From: Isoperla grammatica
Lineage: Eukaryota; Arthropoda; Insecta; Plecoptera; Perlodidae
Assembly (NCBI GenBank): GCA_945910005.1
Contig: OX246741.1
Coordinates: 2,749,946-2,813,945 of the forward strand
Length of the DNA: 64,000 nucleotides
Reading direction: 5' to 3'
Shown here: positions 1 through 10,680 of the stretch, in pieces
How the letters are laid out: each line of letters opens with the position of its first letter
Position numbering within the stretch: the stretch's first letter is position 1
The notes under the pieces: model-generated
Told to the model about the DNA's origin: nothing
The model's input: only the letters and a program-made list of their open reading frames with translations
Databases searched by the model: none
Program-made: the position numbers and the translations under genes

Positions 1-1282
1 GTAGTTTCTTTCACGCTGCGAAGATAACCCGCGGTCGTTTCGTTCCAGACAAGAGTGGCAATTGTGAGAAGCGTCGCGAAATAGGGCTGAAATGAGCGTT
101 GAAAATTCAACAAGAACTGAAATAAATTTCCCTGTACAAACAACAGGCACGGCTTCCACGGTTCGTGCCTGGCCCGCGAAATTGGCCCAAATGAGGACGA
201 ATGACTCAAAAGTCAAAAGACAACGCACACATAAAAAAATATAACAAGAAGAAATGGCTAAGATGGAGAGGAAAGGTTTCGCACGATTGCCCTGTTGTGT
301 ATTTATATATTTTTTGAACAGCTTTTGAAAACTAAAATATGAGTATTAAGTGGGTTTCTCACCAATGAGAATACAACAGGGCGAGTAAAACATTGATAAC
401 AGCATCGCAGTCAGGATCCCTTATCATACACAGGGGACGAAGTAACCTTAACAGTCAAATCAAAGCAATGCATATAAATCATATTAAGTACGGTAATACA
501 GAAGTGGAGGAAGAAACCACCAAAGCTAAATTTTTGGCTAAAGGAGTAAACATTTATGAAAGTTATCCATTAGATAAAATAAGAGGGGTAAAAATGAGAG
601 TTTGTCATAAACGGGACACAGAATAAAAATGAATATTGTTCATTCATAATGTATGGTTAGAACCTTATATGGGAACTATTTTCATAAACAACAGGACATT
701 CTGGTAAAGCAGACGTTGTTCAGAACATTCAATTGTTCATACTTGTTTAAAACGCCTTCGTGAATCCAGTGTTTCAACTGAGGAAGTCTCTTGAATATGG
801 TGCGTTGCTCGCGTATTAATATGAGATTTAAGAAAATACCGCTTCACCTAGACTAGCAGCGCTGTGGAAGCTACGGAGGCAGCTAGAACTACGCGCTAGT
901 ACTTGTCACGGTAGGCTATAGAGATAGTTATATGCGGTAAGCCCGTACATCTCAACTGACGGGAAGAAGCTTAGCACAAGAATGAATCATAACTGGCCTG
1001 GAAATGATTGGAGGGTTAACGCCCACATAAAGACATTTCTTTTAAGACACTTTCCTTGAATATACTTACGCCCACCACAGAGATGAGAAAATGTTATTAT
1101 CCGAGGCTGGGAAATGAAATGACAGGTCGAGAGGAAAACCCCATCAACTTCTATTTTACACTCCGAGATCCGAGAACTTTTTCTTCTTCAATTCTTCACT
1201 CTTGTAGAAGCCACCCCCATTAGCACAGGCACTGATGTTGCGTAGTAAGTTTCAATATTAGGGGTTGAGGGATGGCGAGAAT
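1..1282. other. Unassigned AT-rich sequence
   Basis: I see no gene, RNA or mobile-element signature in this stretch. The only open frames are short, up to about 77 codons, with no recognisable motif. It reads as intergenic or intronic DNA. Confidence 0.5.
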
Positions 1283-1285
1283 GAG

Positions 1286-1332
<47 letters not shown>
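1283..1332. repeat. (GA)n microsatellite
   Basis: This is a nearly pure GA dinucleotide run of about 50 bp, with one GC interruption near its start. On the minus strand it encodes an artefactual Ser-Leu run inside a chance frame. GA runs can bind GAGA-type factors in insects, but nothing nearby supports a promoter. Confidence 0.95.
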
Positions 1333-1334
<2 letters not shown>

Positions 1335-1873
1335 ACTCAGAGACATCTCTATGAGAGTCACGGAGCAAATTGTAATTTCTCGAACAGTCATTGTAGAAGA
1401 CTCTAGTACAGACAGCGGCATGAAAATTGATCACCTAATGTTATCGAGCTGGGACTGAGCTCGCATTCAAATGAGGTATATTTACACAGTGGGTTCTAAC
1501 GACGTAGCAACGACGAGGCGACTACGGACAGAAGTGTATCATCGCGACACACCGACTACGCGGCTCACTTTCCGTTCATCGGCTCAACGCATTTGAACAC
1601 GCACTCGCAAAAGCGCATTAGTTTGTAATTATTGTATTCAAAAGTAATTTAAAAATAACCACCCCTTATGATTACAATATTAAAAATATTTGTCTTGCAT
1701 TCTTCGCAGCTTACGAAACAAAACTGGTATCACCATTTTGTGCTTAACTTAAATTAGCTGAAAACGGACAACACCCTTAAAATCAGTTGCTAGTTGATGT
1801 TTTTATCTTGGGTAGTTTTACTCAATTTTTCATTTTCTCAAGATTTATTTACACGCCTGTGCTGGAGCAACTC

Positions 1874-1929
1874 GCCTCCAGCTCCAGCCTCCAGCTCCAG
1901 GCTCGAGGCTCCAGGCTCCAGCTCCAGCC
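1874..1929. repeat. CTCCAG-rich degenerate tandem repeat
   Basis: The hexamer CTCCAG and close variants (GCTCCAG, CCTCCAG, GCTCGAGG) recur about eight times over 56 bp. It is a small cryptic minisatellite inside AT-rich sequence. Confidence 0.8.
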
Positions 1930-2811
1930 CTGCACTGTTACAATTCAAATATAATTAGCTTAATGATTTAAGTTTAATTAATTTACATTTTCTTACAGTC
2001 TAATCCTTTTTTATAAAAAGTTACATGGATCGAAGTAAGAAACTAAAATCCCATGAAGGAATAAACTTGTGAAACTTTTCAAGAAAGAAACTACAACGTA
2101 CCTTCATACTTAAATATAAATAAAAACAAACTTTCTTACTAATTAACTGGAGAGTTATTAAGTATTCCATTTAAGTAGCGATACAAATTTTCCCGAATTG
2201 AAAGGTTGTTTGGAAAGGTTTCCACTCCTTCACTCTGTAATGTTTAGTGTTAATGCTAATGTAAGATGCGTCTGATATACAAAACATTGTATTCATTTTT
2301 AAAATGTCAGATTCACTCCGATATAAATGTTACTAATGTTTATCATTTATATTTTTTTTAAGGCGAGGATAAAGAAGAGTAAATCTACTTAATGTGCAAC
2401 ATATTCTATACATTAGATAAACGTCTGATTAAAATATATGTGTCCCTTTTCGGTTTGTTACAATTAGGGAATTGAAGAGAAAGTGTGTCCACCAAATGTT
2501 GAAAGACACATCACAGCATTCGTCATAGTTATTAATACTTCTGTAAAAATATTAGCGAAGAAAATAACTCCCTCTTAACCAACTTTGGTGACATTGGAGA
2601 CGTTATAACAACGAAGTACAGTACTTGGGTGTGTGTGTGGGTGGGTAGAAAATAAGTACAAATAATGTGTTTTATTATTTGTTCCTAACATAGAACTATG
2701 CAGAGATGGAACCACACGTGGCCTCGTTGTCGTAACTAACGCTCAAGGCTTGCGACATAAAAACCGATATTCCGTTTCATCATGAGAATAATCTGCCACC
2801 GGTTCATAAAA
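1930..2811. other. Unassigned AT-rich sequence
   Basis: Nothing recognisable is visible. A short GT/GGGT-rich patch lies near 2627-2645. Confidence 0.5.
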
Positions 2812-2812
2812 A

Positions 2813-2861
<49 letters not shown>

Positions 2862-2862
2862 G
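2812..2862. repeat. (GACA)n microsatellite
   Basis: About 12-13 uninterrupted copies of the tetranucleotide AGAC. On the minus strand the array encodes a repeating Leu-Ser-Val-Cys peptide within a 90-codon chance frame, so that frame is not treated as a gene. Confidence 0.95.
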
Positions 2863-5379
2863 TGAGTGTCCAGCGGCCGCTGAGGACTGGACAAGCAATT
2901 ACACAACTGCCCGGAACACGCGACGAGGTTCTGCCATTGGCGGTGGGTTCTTGTTTTCATCCCCAATAGTTTAGTAGACTCCCGGGGACATAATCGCCGG
3001 GCGAACATTCACCAATAGAATTAACTTCTTTGGCACCCATCGGCCGTTTCGATTCAGTTCTGAATAGAACAGAAAAACCTTTTTTTTTTATAGATTTGAC
3101 GATAAAAATTAAAGTATTTAATAATTGTTGTGGCAATCATTTTGTCGTTTTCAAATTTTGTCACGTTTTGATGTAGTCTTGTATTCGCGTTAGTTTATGT
3201 TCTTTCTTTTTTATTTATTTTTCACATTTACATAATTGTGATAATTTAGAAAAAGCACTGGTGGCATATTTTGAAGAAAGTTATTTCATATAGACATAAT
3301 CACTAGTGGATACGAGGAAAGGGGGGGGGGATGTGGGTAGCTACAGGCCCCTCGAAATCGAATGTAAATGGAAGTCAGAATCGTATTTGGTGTTTGCATT
3401 GTCCTCAAAGAAACCAACCATCGAATAAAACCCGGTTGTAGTATAATTGCATCCACTACATTTAAATTACGGCGTAGAAAACACTCTTTTTGTGTGTATT
3501 ACCAAATTCATATCGAATAATGATTCGTATGGCACGTTATTACAATTATTATGCAAAATAACACTAGGGTTGGGAACTGTCTGCCGTGGAAATAAAGGAT
3601 CTCGTTGTTTCCTAACTATTATTGCATTCTGGGTGAGAAAGTGGTTGATCTGTGCCGCCTAAGTTGTTTGGAGACAGTTGTCGACGAGGGTGTTTGGATG
3701 CGAGTCAGGTAAAGCCCAGTACATCTCAGCTCGGTTATGGCTGCCAAGGGGTTACCGAGCCCATTTCATCTCGTTCGCATTAACATTAATGCTCACGACG
3801 CATTCTGCACTCCAATGCAAAACAACAATTAAAAGAACAGAGTAAACTCACTTTTAAAAGTTGGTTTTGGCCTGAGGGGAGATCTCATTCGAAATTCACA
3901 AAGGTTAGCAGAGTTACCCCCAGGTTGGTCTGTGTATTATTATAAGATTACGGCATCATTGTTGTGTGTGTGTTTGTCCTGTTAAATTTACATTGTTACA
4001 CAACAGGGGCTAATGCACGTTACTTTCATTTCATTACTATAGTAATAATGTTTGGTAGGAAAGCTTCCCAGAAGCAACTTATTACTAGGTATACATTCCT
4101 GTAAGTGTACTTTTAACACAAAAGGCAAAGTTCTTTCAATTTTATGATGCATTTATAACAACTATTATTCAGTAATTCCTGCTACATTGGAGAATAAGGT
4201 ACTGGAACGTTACGAAACGTGAAACGGAATGGCAATCGTTATGACAATAACTATATCTGTTACTCAAAATGTAAAATACCTTGCAGACTTTGCAGATTTT
4301 GATCATATCCATCCCGACTTTAAACAAACGTTTAAACTTATTTAGATATTTGGAAGATTTGTTGTTTACTTTCAAAATGGTACTTTACACATTTCAGTTT
4401 CAAGTCGTCCACCATACCTCACATTTGATACCAACACTTTTGCGATTTTGAATGTTGCGACCATGTTTCTCAATTCTCGCCTCTCCTCCCGATACTCGCA
4501 GCAGTGTTTAATGTACTTAGTGTATCCAAGGATCTAACTAAACCACGGACTTAAATCAAGTAAGTGTAAGCAAAGATTAGGGACGAGTTAAACTTCGTCG
4601 TCAGATTTCATCATGAACGGAATACAAGTTTGCAACTCTTGCGGTTGTAAGTAGAGTCCACGTCAGAAGCCGGTAAAACAGTCTCCTACTGCATGCGACA
4701 CAGACGAGGGAGGATACATTTCACTAAGTCAACACACCCGACTGATAATTAAAACGGAACGTTGGAAATAAAGTATGACAGTAACTCTTTACCGCGTCTA
4801 CGTTATTTACGTTTGTAAATATTTGTTTTCGAATGTAACCAACCAGCCATTCATTCACTTCGTAGACGTCGTGTTTGCCAACGACTTAACATGAGTTCCA
4901 AGTATTTCGGCACTGTTTAGTTTATGTTACTTTGCTGTTGTGTGTTGTGTACTTTACAGAGGGATATATACACCTCTACGCGTATCGTACGCCTGTGCAT
5001 GTGTGCGGAAGTGATGGGTGTATTTTGAGTGTGGGTGGTTGGGGGATGAGGTTGTATCCAATGTGTTTACGTCGTGTCACTGTGCAGGGTATTATTTTAT
5101 ACACATGTATTTGCTTTTTAGATAATCTTATATTTTAAAACGTATGCCTTCGAAATTTAGATACAAAAACACCGATCGCAAAGAACCAATCAATGGTCCT
5201 GTTTTAAACGATTGTATTTAGAAAGCAACATGTTTACGATCGTATTCCTAGACTGTTTGATCTCCAAAAAAGCATAAACACTACTATGATCTTTGAGGTT
5301 TGGAATCTTTAAGATTTAAGAAAGGGAATCACCTTTGGAGCGTTTGGTATGCGACATAAGTAATCAATGGAAGGTGAGA
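2863..5379. other. Unassigned AT-rich sequence with G10 and T10 runs
   Basis: I see no gene or recognisable repeat here. There is a T10 run at 3080-3089 and a G10 run at 3321-3330. The open frames of up to about 90 codons show no domain or motif. Confidence 0.5.
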
Positions 5380-5573
5380 ACTAGGAGACCTGCCCAGGGA
5401 CAATACATGTTCTTCTTCAGTTTGGAATAGTTGAGAAGGAATGTCCGAGGGCTGACTAAATCCCAGCATTCGCCTTGTGACTGAGGAAACCTCGGCTAAA
5501 ACCTTCATCTAGCACTGCCGGTGGCCGGTATCGAACCGGCGACCTCTTACCGCTGAGCCACCTCTGTCGGGTA
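5380..5573 (-). mobile_element. SINE-A copy, tRNA-derived, near full length
   Basis: Read on the minus strand, it opens with a tRNA-like head: an A box (GTGGCTCAGCGGT) and a B box (GGTTCGATACC), both Pol III internal promoter elements. The body then contains TTTCCTCAGTCACAAGG, GAATGCTGGGAT and GGACATTCC. It ends in GTCCCTGGGCAGGT and CTCCTAG. The same module order recurs at about 7.6, 21.0, 54.1, 55.6 and 61.8 kb. The head is short between A and B boxes compared with the 55.6 kb copy, so it is not a functional tRNA gene. 'SINE-A' is my label; I cannot match it to a named family. Confidence 0.82.
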
Positions 5574-5980
5574 TGTTACCAAGTGGTCGCATGTTGCCCC
5601 GCGCAGACAGGCAACCAGTTCGACGTCCAAGCAACGCTGGTTGCCCAGTGCTAGAGTCACCGCAGGAGCGCGTGTGGCCGCTAGAGCGCGCTGAGGTGCT
5701 GCTCGCTCTAACAAGTCTACGATAGAGAGCGTTAGCTCGCCCGCAGAGTCGGACTTGTACAGGGGTGGACCAACCCACCATTCCGCTACTCCGACAGAAG
5801 GAACGTGTGGCTTCGGACCAGCTGCCAATGATTTGTGTAGTTTTATTCCCGGTAGCGGACTCGACGCATAGTTTCAGTGGAGGAACCGCAGTTTGTATGT
5901 TCCGTCCTCCGGTCGAGGTGGGTCCCTCGTGATGACTGCTGGTCGCAAGAGGGCTCTCGCGCATATATTTTGTCATCTCT
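5574..5980. other. GC-rich patch between SINE-A and LINE relic
   Basis: This roughly 400-bp segment is markedly richer in G+C and CpG than its surroundings. It contains short hairpins, for example GGCAACCAG at 5610-5618 paired with its complement at 5637-5645. Overlapping minus-strand frames of 93 and 159 codons cross it, but neither has a domain I recognise, and the longer one runs through the SINE. It may be an unidentified mobile element or a relic of a CpG-rich exon. I cannot decide between these. Confidence 0.4.
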
Positions 5981-6020
5981 CTATTCATACTGTGAATAGA
6001 TTTATACTGTGAATAGATTT
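5981..6020. repeat. 17-bp direct repeat with small hairpin
   Basis: The segment ATACTGTGAATAGATTT occurs twice in tandem. The first copy is part of a CTATTCA/TGAATAG inverted repeat. It sits at the presumed 5' truncation point of the LINE relic, so it may record the insertion event. Confidence 0.75.
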
Positions 6021-6068
6021 CCTCAAGTGTTAACTTGTAATGGTAACATTATTTCTAGAGTATTTTAA

Positions 6069-6665
6069 TATAAGTATCTTGGTGTTTATTTAGACTGTAG
6101 TCTTACTTTTAAAAGGCACTATGAATATGTTTGTAATAGGGTGTCTTCAGCAATAGGTATGATTGTAAGAATGAAGAGATTTGTGACTGAGAGAATGCTG
6201 AGATTACTTGTTGATTCGTATGTTCACTCTATAATTGATTATTGTTTAGTTGTGTGGGCTGTTCGACCATCTGCAGATTATATTGTGCTGCAAAGAAGAA
6301 TAGACCATTTATTTGATGAAGTTCCTTTCCACCAAGACATGCAGGACAATTTTTTGACAATTGATGAGCGAATGAAGTTCCATGTGCTGGTAAATACTTT
6401 TAAGATGATGAAAGGTATGTATTTAGATGTTATGCCAACTATGTTTAATTTTGTTGAACGTACTCGTGATTCTATATTAACTTTTACTTTACAGGTTCCT
6501 ATAATGAATTCCGAGTCGTTCCGCAGGTCATTCTTGTACAGAGGTGTACACTTCTGGAATTCCCTTCCGCATGATCTTCGAAGCCAGTTTGTGAGATTGC
6601 GGCTCCTAGAATTTAGGAATAAGATTGAGTCTGTAATTCTTAAGATGAGAGTTAGGCGTGTTTAA
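6069..6665 (+). pseudogene. LINE reverse transcriptase, C-terminal fragment
   Basis: The frame is open from just after a TAA at 6066 to a stop at 6663-6665, about 198 codons. It begins with YKYLGVYLD, the conserved block that follows the catalytic palm/thumb region in LINE reverse transcriptases. The middle contains a block with VHSIIDYC, the usual 'ILPHFDYC'-type segment. Near the end is FRRSFLYRGVHFWNSLP, a C-terminal signature seen in many arthropod LINE proteins. The catalytic YADD motif, the rest of the RT and the endonuclease are absent, so this cannot work as an enzyme. The start around 6141 is a GTG inside the domain, not a real initiation site. The reading frame is intact to its stop, suggesting fairly recent insertion or chance preservation. 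Confidence 0.85.
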
Positions 6666-6960
6666 GTTAAGATTGTTCTACTGTAAGTGGTTTTTCATCT
6701 GTTTTAGATGGAGATGATTGTTGGTCTGCTGGGAATCTACATCCGATTTCCTGAATTCTCTTGATTCAGTTTGATCTCTACTTATAAATGGTTCTCGGAT
6801 CAAGTTTTTCAAGACCATCTTTCTTTCAAGATTCGAAGTGAAGATAGAAGGCGTGTGCTGTTTCCCGGGTTGCTTTTACGTGGAATTTTATTTTTCCCAG
6901 ATTGCAGTTTCTGATTTTTTGCAATCCTCATTTCGTTTGAGTTGGGACCGTTAACAAATC

Positions 6961-7092
6961 AGTTTTTCTTTTTTTTCTTTTTTCTTTTTTTTTTTTCTTT
7001 TTTCTTTTTTCTTGTTTCTTTTTTTTTTCTTTTTTCTTTATCCTTTTTCTTTTTTCTTTTTTCTTTTCTTTCTTCTTTTTTCTCTTCTTTTT
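6961..7092 (+). repeat. Polypyrimidine T(n)C tract in LINE 3' UTR
   Basis: About 130 nt consist almost only of T with interspersed C (mostly T5-T9 followed by C). The mirror frame on the minus strand gives a poly-Lys/Arg peptide and the plus strand gives poly-Phe; both are artefacts of composition. Such tracts can form triplex (H-DNA) structures. Confidence 0.9.
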
Positions 7093-7395
7093 CACTTTTA
7101 TATATATACATATATTTATTTTTTCCAACAATTTTTTTTGTTTCTTCATGTTCTTTCTTATTTGCATACTTCTATTTTTTTTTTATAATATGTTGAATTT
7201 CCACTTCATGTGATTTTGTTTCTTTTCTCAATTATTTTTTCTTGTTCTTGATTATATTTTATATAGTTCAGTAGTTTGTTTTGTTTTTGTTGTTATTGTT
7301 ATTTATGATTTCATTACTATTCATTGTTTGCATAGCTTAGTTTTATTTAAGGTCCTCCTTTGTAAATCAGTTTTTATAACTGAATAGGATAGACA

Positions 7396-7396
<1 letters not shown>

Positions 7397-7427
<31 letters not shown>

Positions 7428-7428
7428 A
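7397..7428 (+). repeat. (AAAT)n tail of LINE
   Basis: About eight copies of TAAA directly follow the 3' UTR. Tetranucleotide tails are the 3' ends of many LINE copies, and this one fixes the 3' boundary of the insertion. Confidence 0.9.
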
Positions 7429-7593
7429 TTGTTGCACTACATGGACGTTGACGAGCGCCGAGCGCCGGAAGTAGATGATCTGAAGAAGTTGGAACCAACC
7501 AACTTCTGCGCTTGCAAGCGCCGCTTCGCCCTGATTAGTCGGATCATCCACTTCCGGCGCTCGGAGCTCGTCGACGTCCATGTAGTGCAACAA
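7429..7593. mobile_element. Foldback element with 55-bp arms and two inner hairpins
   Basis: The first 55 bases (7429-7483) are the reverse complement of 7539-7593 with only four mismatches. The 55-bp centre holds a perfect 9-bp stem (AGAAGTTGG, loop AACCAA) at 7484-7507. Directly beside it is a perfect 14-bp palindrome, GCGCTTGCAAGCGC, at 7508-7521. The whole is GC-rich, unlike its flanks, and sits exactly between a LINE tail and a SINE. Because of the symmetry, both strands carry similar open frames (about 61 and 87 codons), which I regard as incidental. It could be a foldback MITE or an RNA-forming cruciform. Confidence 0.75.
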
Positions 7594-7601
7594 GCATTCG
7601 T

Positions 7602-7853
7602 GTGTAGCACATGAGGCGCTAATTCGGGAGGACGCCAGTTCGATACCCGCTATTGGCAATCCTGACTAAAGGGTTTCCCGAGATTTTCTACAGTCACAAG
7701 ATGAAGGTGTTGGTATTGTGCAACACTTACAACAGCCTTTGGACATTCCTTTGCAACTATTCCAAATACCACATACCTAGTTAGTCACCTGAAGAGGGGC
7801 ATGAGCTGTCCCTGGGCAGGTTTCCTACGAAAAATTATTATTATTATCATACT
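7602..7853 (+). mobile_element. SINE-A copy with (ATT)n tail
   Basis: The tRNA-like head ends in a B box (AGTTCGATACC). The body follows: CCTGACTAAAGGGTTTCCCG, a CAGTCACAAGATGAAGG block and GGACATTCC. It ends with GTCCCTGGGCAGGTTTCC and TACGAAAAATT running into ATT repeats. The A box is degraded. This copy defines the 3' terminus of the family and its ATT-type tail. It starts within about 10 bp of the foldback. Confidence 0.82.
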
Positions 7854-8531
7854 TAGTCTTCAATGTTTACACTTTCCTTCTACTCAAGCTTGCTGCCCTC
7901 TTTGGTGACTGCCCTTATGACGATCCGATGATGTCTGATGAATCTGATTCGGCTGAAGCTTTATGACGTAGATGCTAAGTGCGTTGTTAAACAAACTAAT
8001 ATACTACTATGTTCCTTCCTTGCATCAACGAATACGAGCGCGTTAACTGCAAGTGAGAGCGATGGTAACATTATTTATTATGTTGTATATAATCATGTGG
8101 CTCAAAATTAAATAATGTTAATTTTCTAAGTTTTAAGAAACAGGCGAATGTATTATTCATGAAAAAAGTAACTCAAAAAGTTGTTTCTGGGTTTCACCAA
8201 AATACTACCTATATATACATGAACCACAAGTAACTAATTATATACTTTCGAATCCGTTATGTGTGCACCAAGTAACAATTAACATTGTAATGTCAAAATA
8301 ATTTCGTGATGCACTTCTCAAACCGACACCCTAGCATAATATACCAGCAATAGTGACAATGGTAATACACATGAATCATCATTAAGTTCCAAATCTTATA
8401 TGTTATAATGTTACCTGATTGTTAGATGTAATCTTTGTGCACATAGATATTCACGAGACGGCCAAGCATCAACTGCGAAAAAGTCGAGTTAAATGTTGTA
8501 AGTTCTATAAGATGCGCATCGGGCCAGATGA
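7854..8531. other. Unassigned AT-rich sequence
   Basis: No gene or repeat signature is visible in this stretch. Confidence 0.5.
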
Positions 8532-8619
8532 AGCTCGATGAACGTAGCTCGATGAACGTAGCTCGATGTAGGTAGCTCGATGTAGGTAGTTCGATGAACG
8601 TAGCTCGATGTGCGTAGCT
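8532..8619. repeat. 14-bp minisatellite, six copies
   Basis: Six head-to-tail units of AGCTCGATGAACGT are followed by a partial AGCT. Units vary mainly at three bases (GAACGT, GTAGGT, GTGCGT). The phase is constant, with no indels. Confidence 0.92.
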
Positions 8620-10320
8620 GAACCATGCGTTATCATGCTAGATAACGTTTGACAGTAAATACTTACAGAGCGAAACGAAAGCTGAAGCATTCAGACACCA
8701 ACAACGCTTACGTAGCACATTTATAAACAATATTTAGTTATTTAATATTTATTGCCTACCGTTCAAAACTCACAATATATCAAATCTAAATAAAAAGGGT
8801 ATAAACTGTAATTAATTATTTTAAAATGTTTTAGAACATATGAAATTAATAGTCTCAAGTTTTTGATTAAGTGGTTTATCAGAAGTAAAGAAAAGTGGAT
8901 TTTCTCATTGTGTGTACACATTTTCAAAGTCATTCGCACAACTATGATTAACTAAAGAATTAAAGATATTGTTTGTCATTGTTTTAAAGAGTATTTAAAC
9001 ATGTTTTACAAGTTGAAGTATATGAGTTGAATTTCCCATCACAAGCGGTGTATACTCTCTTCCCATTGGCTGGTTCCTGGTTCCATTGGTCTCTCCATTA
9101 GTCTCTTAAAAACCGTGTGTTATCAAGAAAACACGGAGAAGATTTCCCATCCGACTAGTGTAAATACAAGTATAATTAAGCGTATGTGCGCACTTAGCCC
9201 CACATTGACGCATGATACCGCCTCAATGCGCACGGCCGCCTCGTCTAACGACAGGAAGACCCTCGTTATAAACCAACTATGCTAAACTCAAAATTAATAT
9301 CTCGAGATAATTATACTAAGTAATTGTTAGGTAGGTGGAAATGTGTCCTAGGATTGGTAGTTGACCAAAAACTGGGCATAGTTTAATTTCAAAACAAGGC
9401 GGATGTGAAAAGCATTCCAACCCCTTATTAGCGTTAACAACATGGCCGAATATATCTCGTTTATTACGTAGTGCTTTAATCAAGTTTCTAGCTAAAATAA
9501 TAATTAAAATGTAACGAGCGTTGCAGAAGTACATCAATCAAAATTAATGTTATCGAGTGGAGAATACACATCACAGGGAAACTGTGTCCAGTGTCCTGTT
9601 CCACTTCAAATGAAGTACGGTCCAGTAATGGACCATAATGGACTTGTTATAATTATTGACACGAGCACAAAAAGAGGAAATATAATTGGAAACATACTCG
9701 CTTGTGGTTCGTGTGTATAAAACAGAGTTGCGCTGGATATTTGTGCACCTGAAACGAGTTGATGTTTCTTTCTATAATTATAAACTCATATGTCCTGCAG
9801 GACACTGGGCCGTAACATCTGCCCCCCCTGCAAGTAACCTGATGGGTATATTAGCCTGCCTGGTGTTGACGCATGATGACAATCACAAGTACTGCCGCAG
9901 CTGATACCTCTGCGATACTTTCGTCTGTTACGATTAAACTGTTCATGAATTATTTCTTCTTGTCGATTTTACATCTCCACTCGTCGGATATTCCTTCTGA
10001 AAGATATCACAGGCCGATATAAGGCTATACAGGGGAATACAAGTAATATAATAGTCTTACATCATGGACAGGAAGAAGAACAAACAATAAATATGTCTAG
10101 CACTTAATTTACATTAATTTATCAATTTATTTATTTTGTTACTATAGCTGCACATATTTGATATTTTTAATATGTATTACTTATTACTTTCTACTACTTG
10201 ATCACACAATCGTTCCACCTCCACCAGCCATGAACAAGTATGTTACGTTACGTGTAATCCACGTGAAGTGTAAAACATTACTTGTAATCCACGTGTCCCA
10301 TAGAATTGCTCTCGTGCGCT
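8620..10320. other. Unassigned AT-rich sequence
   Basis: I see no supported gene. The short frames near 9316 and 9686 (about 72 codons each) have no recognisable features. Confidence 0.5.
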
Positions 10321-10680
10321 GATGTGCTGATGTGCTGATGTGCTGATGTGCTGATGTGCTGATGTGCTGATGTGCTGATGTGCTGATGTGCTGATGTGCT
10401 GATGTGCTGATGTGCTGATGTGCTGATGTGCTGATGTGCTGATGTGCTGATGTGCTGATGTGCTGATGTGCTGATGTGCTGATGTGCTGATGTGCTGATG
10501 TGCTGATGTGCTGATGTGCTCATGTGCTGATGTGCTGATGTGCTGATGTGCTGATGTGCTGATGTGCTGATGTGCTGATGTGCTGATGTGCTGATGTGCT
10601 GATGTGCTGATGTGCTCATGTGCTGATGTGCTGATGTGCTGATGTGCTGATGTGCTGATGTGCTGATGTGCTGATGTGCT
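10321..10680. repeat. 8-bp minisatellite, exactly 45 copies
   Basis: There are 45 contiguous GATGTGCT units over 360 bp with no indel. Only units 26 and 38 differ, both CATGTGCT, and they lie exactly 12 units (96 bp) apart. The minus strand lacks stop codons in every frame because an 8-bp unit reads as the same eight codons (Ser-Thr-Ser-Ala-His-Gln-His-Ile) in each phase. That yields an apparent 173-codon ORF. The plus strand has TGA in every frame. I do not regard the ORF as a gene. Confidence 0.97.

Larger units (their letters stand above)
6021..7428 (+). mobile_element. 5'-truncated non-LTR (LINE) retrotransposon, 3' end
   Basis: The insertion comprises the C-terminal coding end of a LINE reverse transcriptase (6069-6665), about 730 bp of T-rich 3' untranslated sequence with a long pyrimidine tract, and a terminal (AAAT)n tail. 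5' truncation and a simple-repeat 3' tail are the usual products of target-primed reverse transcription. The exact 5' boundary is uncertain; I place it after the 17-bp direct repeat. I could not identify a target-site duplication. The repeat tail and protein resemble Jockey/CR1-type elements of arthropods, but the clade is not settled from this fragment. Confidence 0.82.

Noticed and set aside
2736..3008. 90-codon frame with Leu-Ser-Val-Cys repeats
   Set aside because: Created by the GACA microsatellite.
6928..7196. Poly-Lys/Arg and poly-Phe frames
   Set aside because: These are direct products of the pyrimidine tract in the LINE 3' UTR.
10321..10680. CRISPR-like array
   Set aside because: There are no spacers; it is a continuous tandem repeat in a eukaryotic context.
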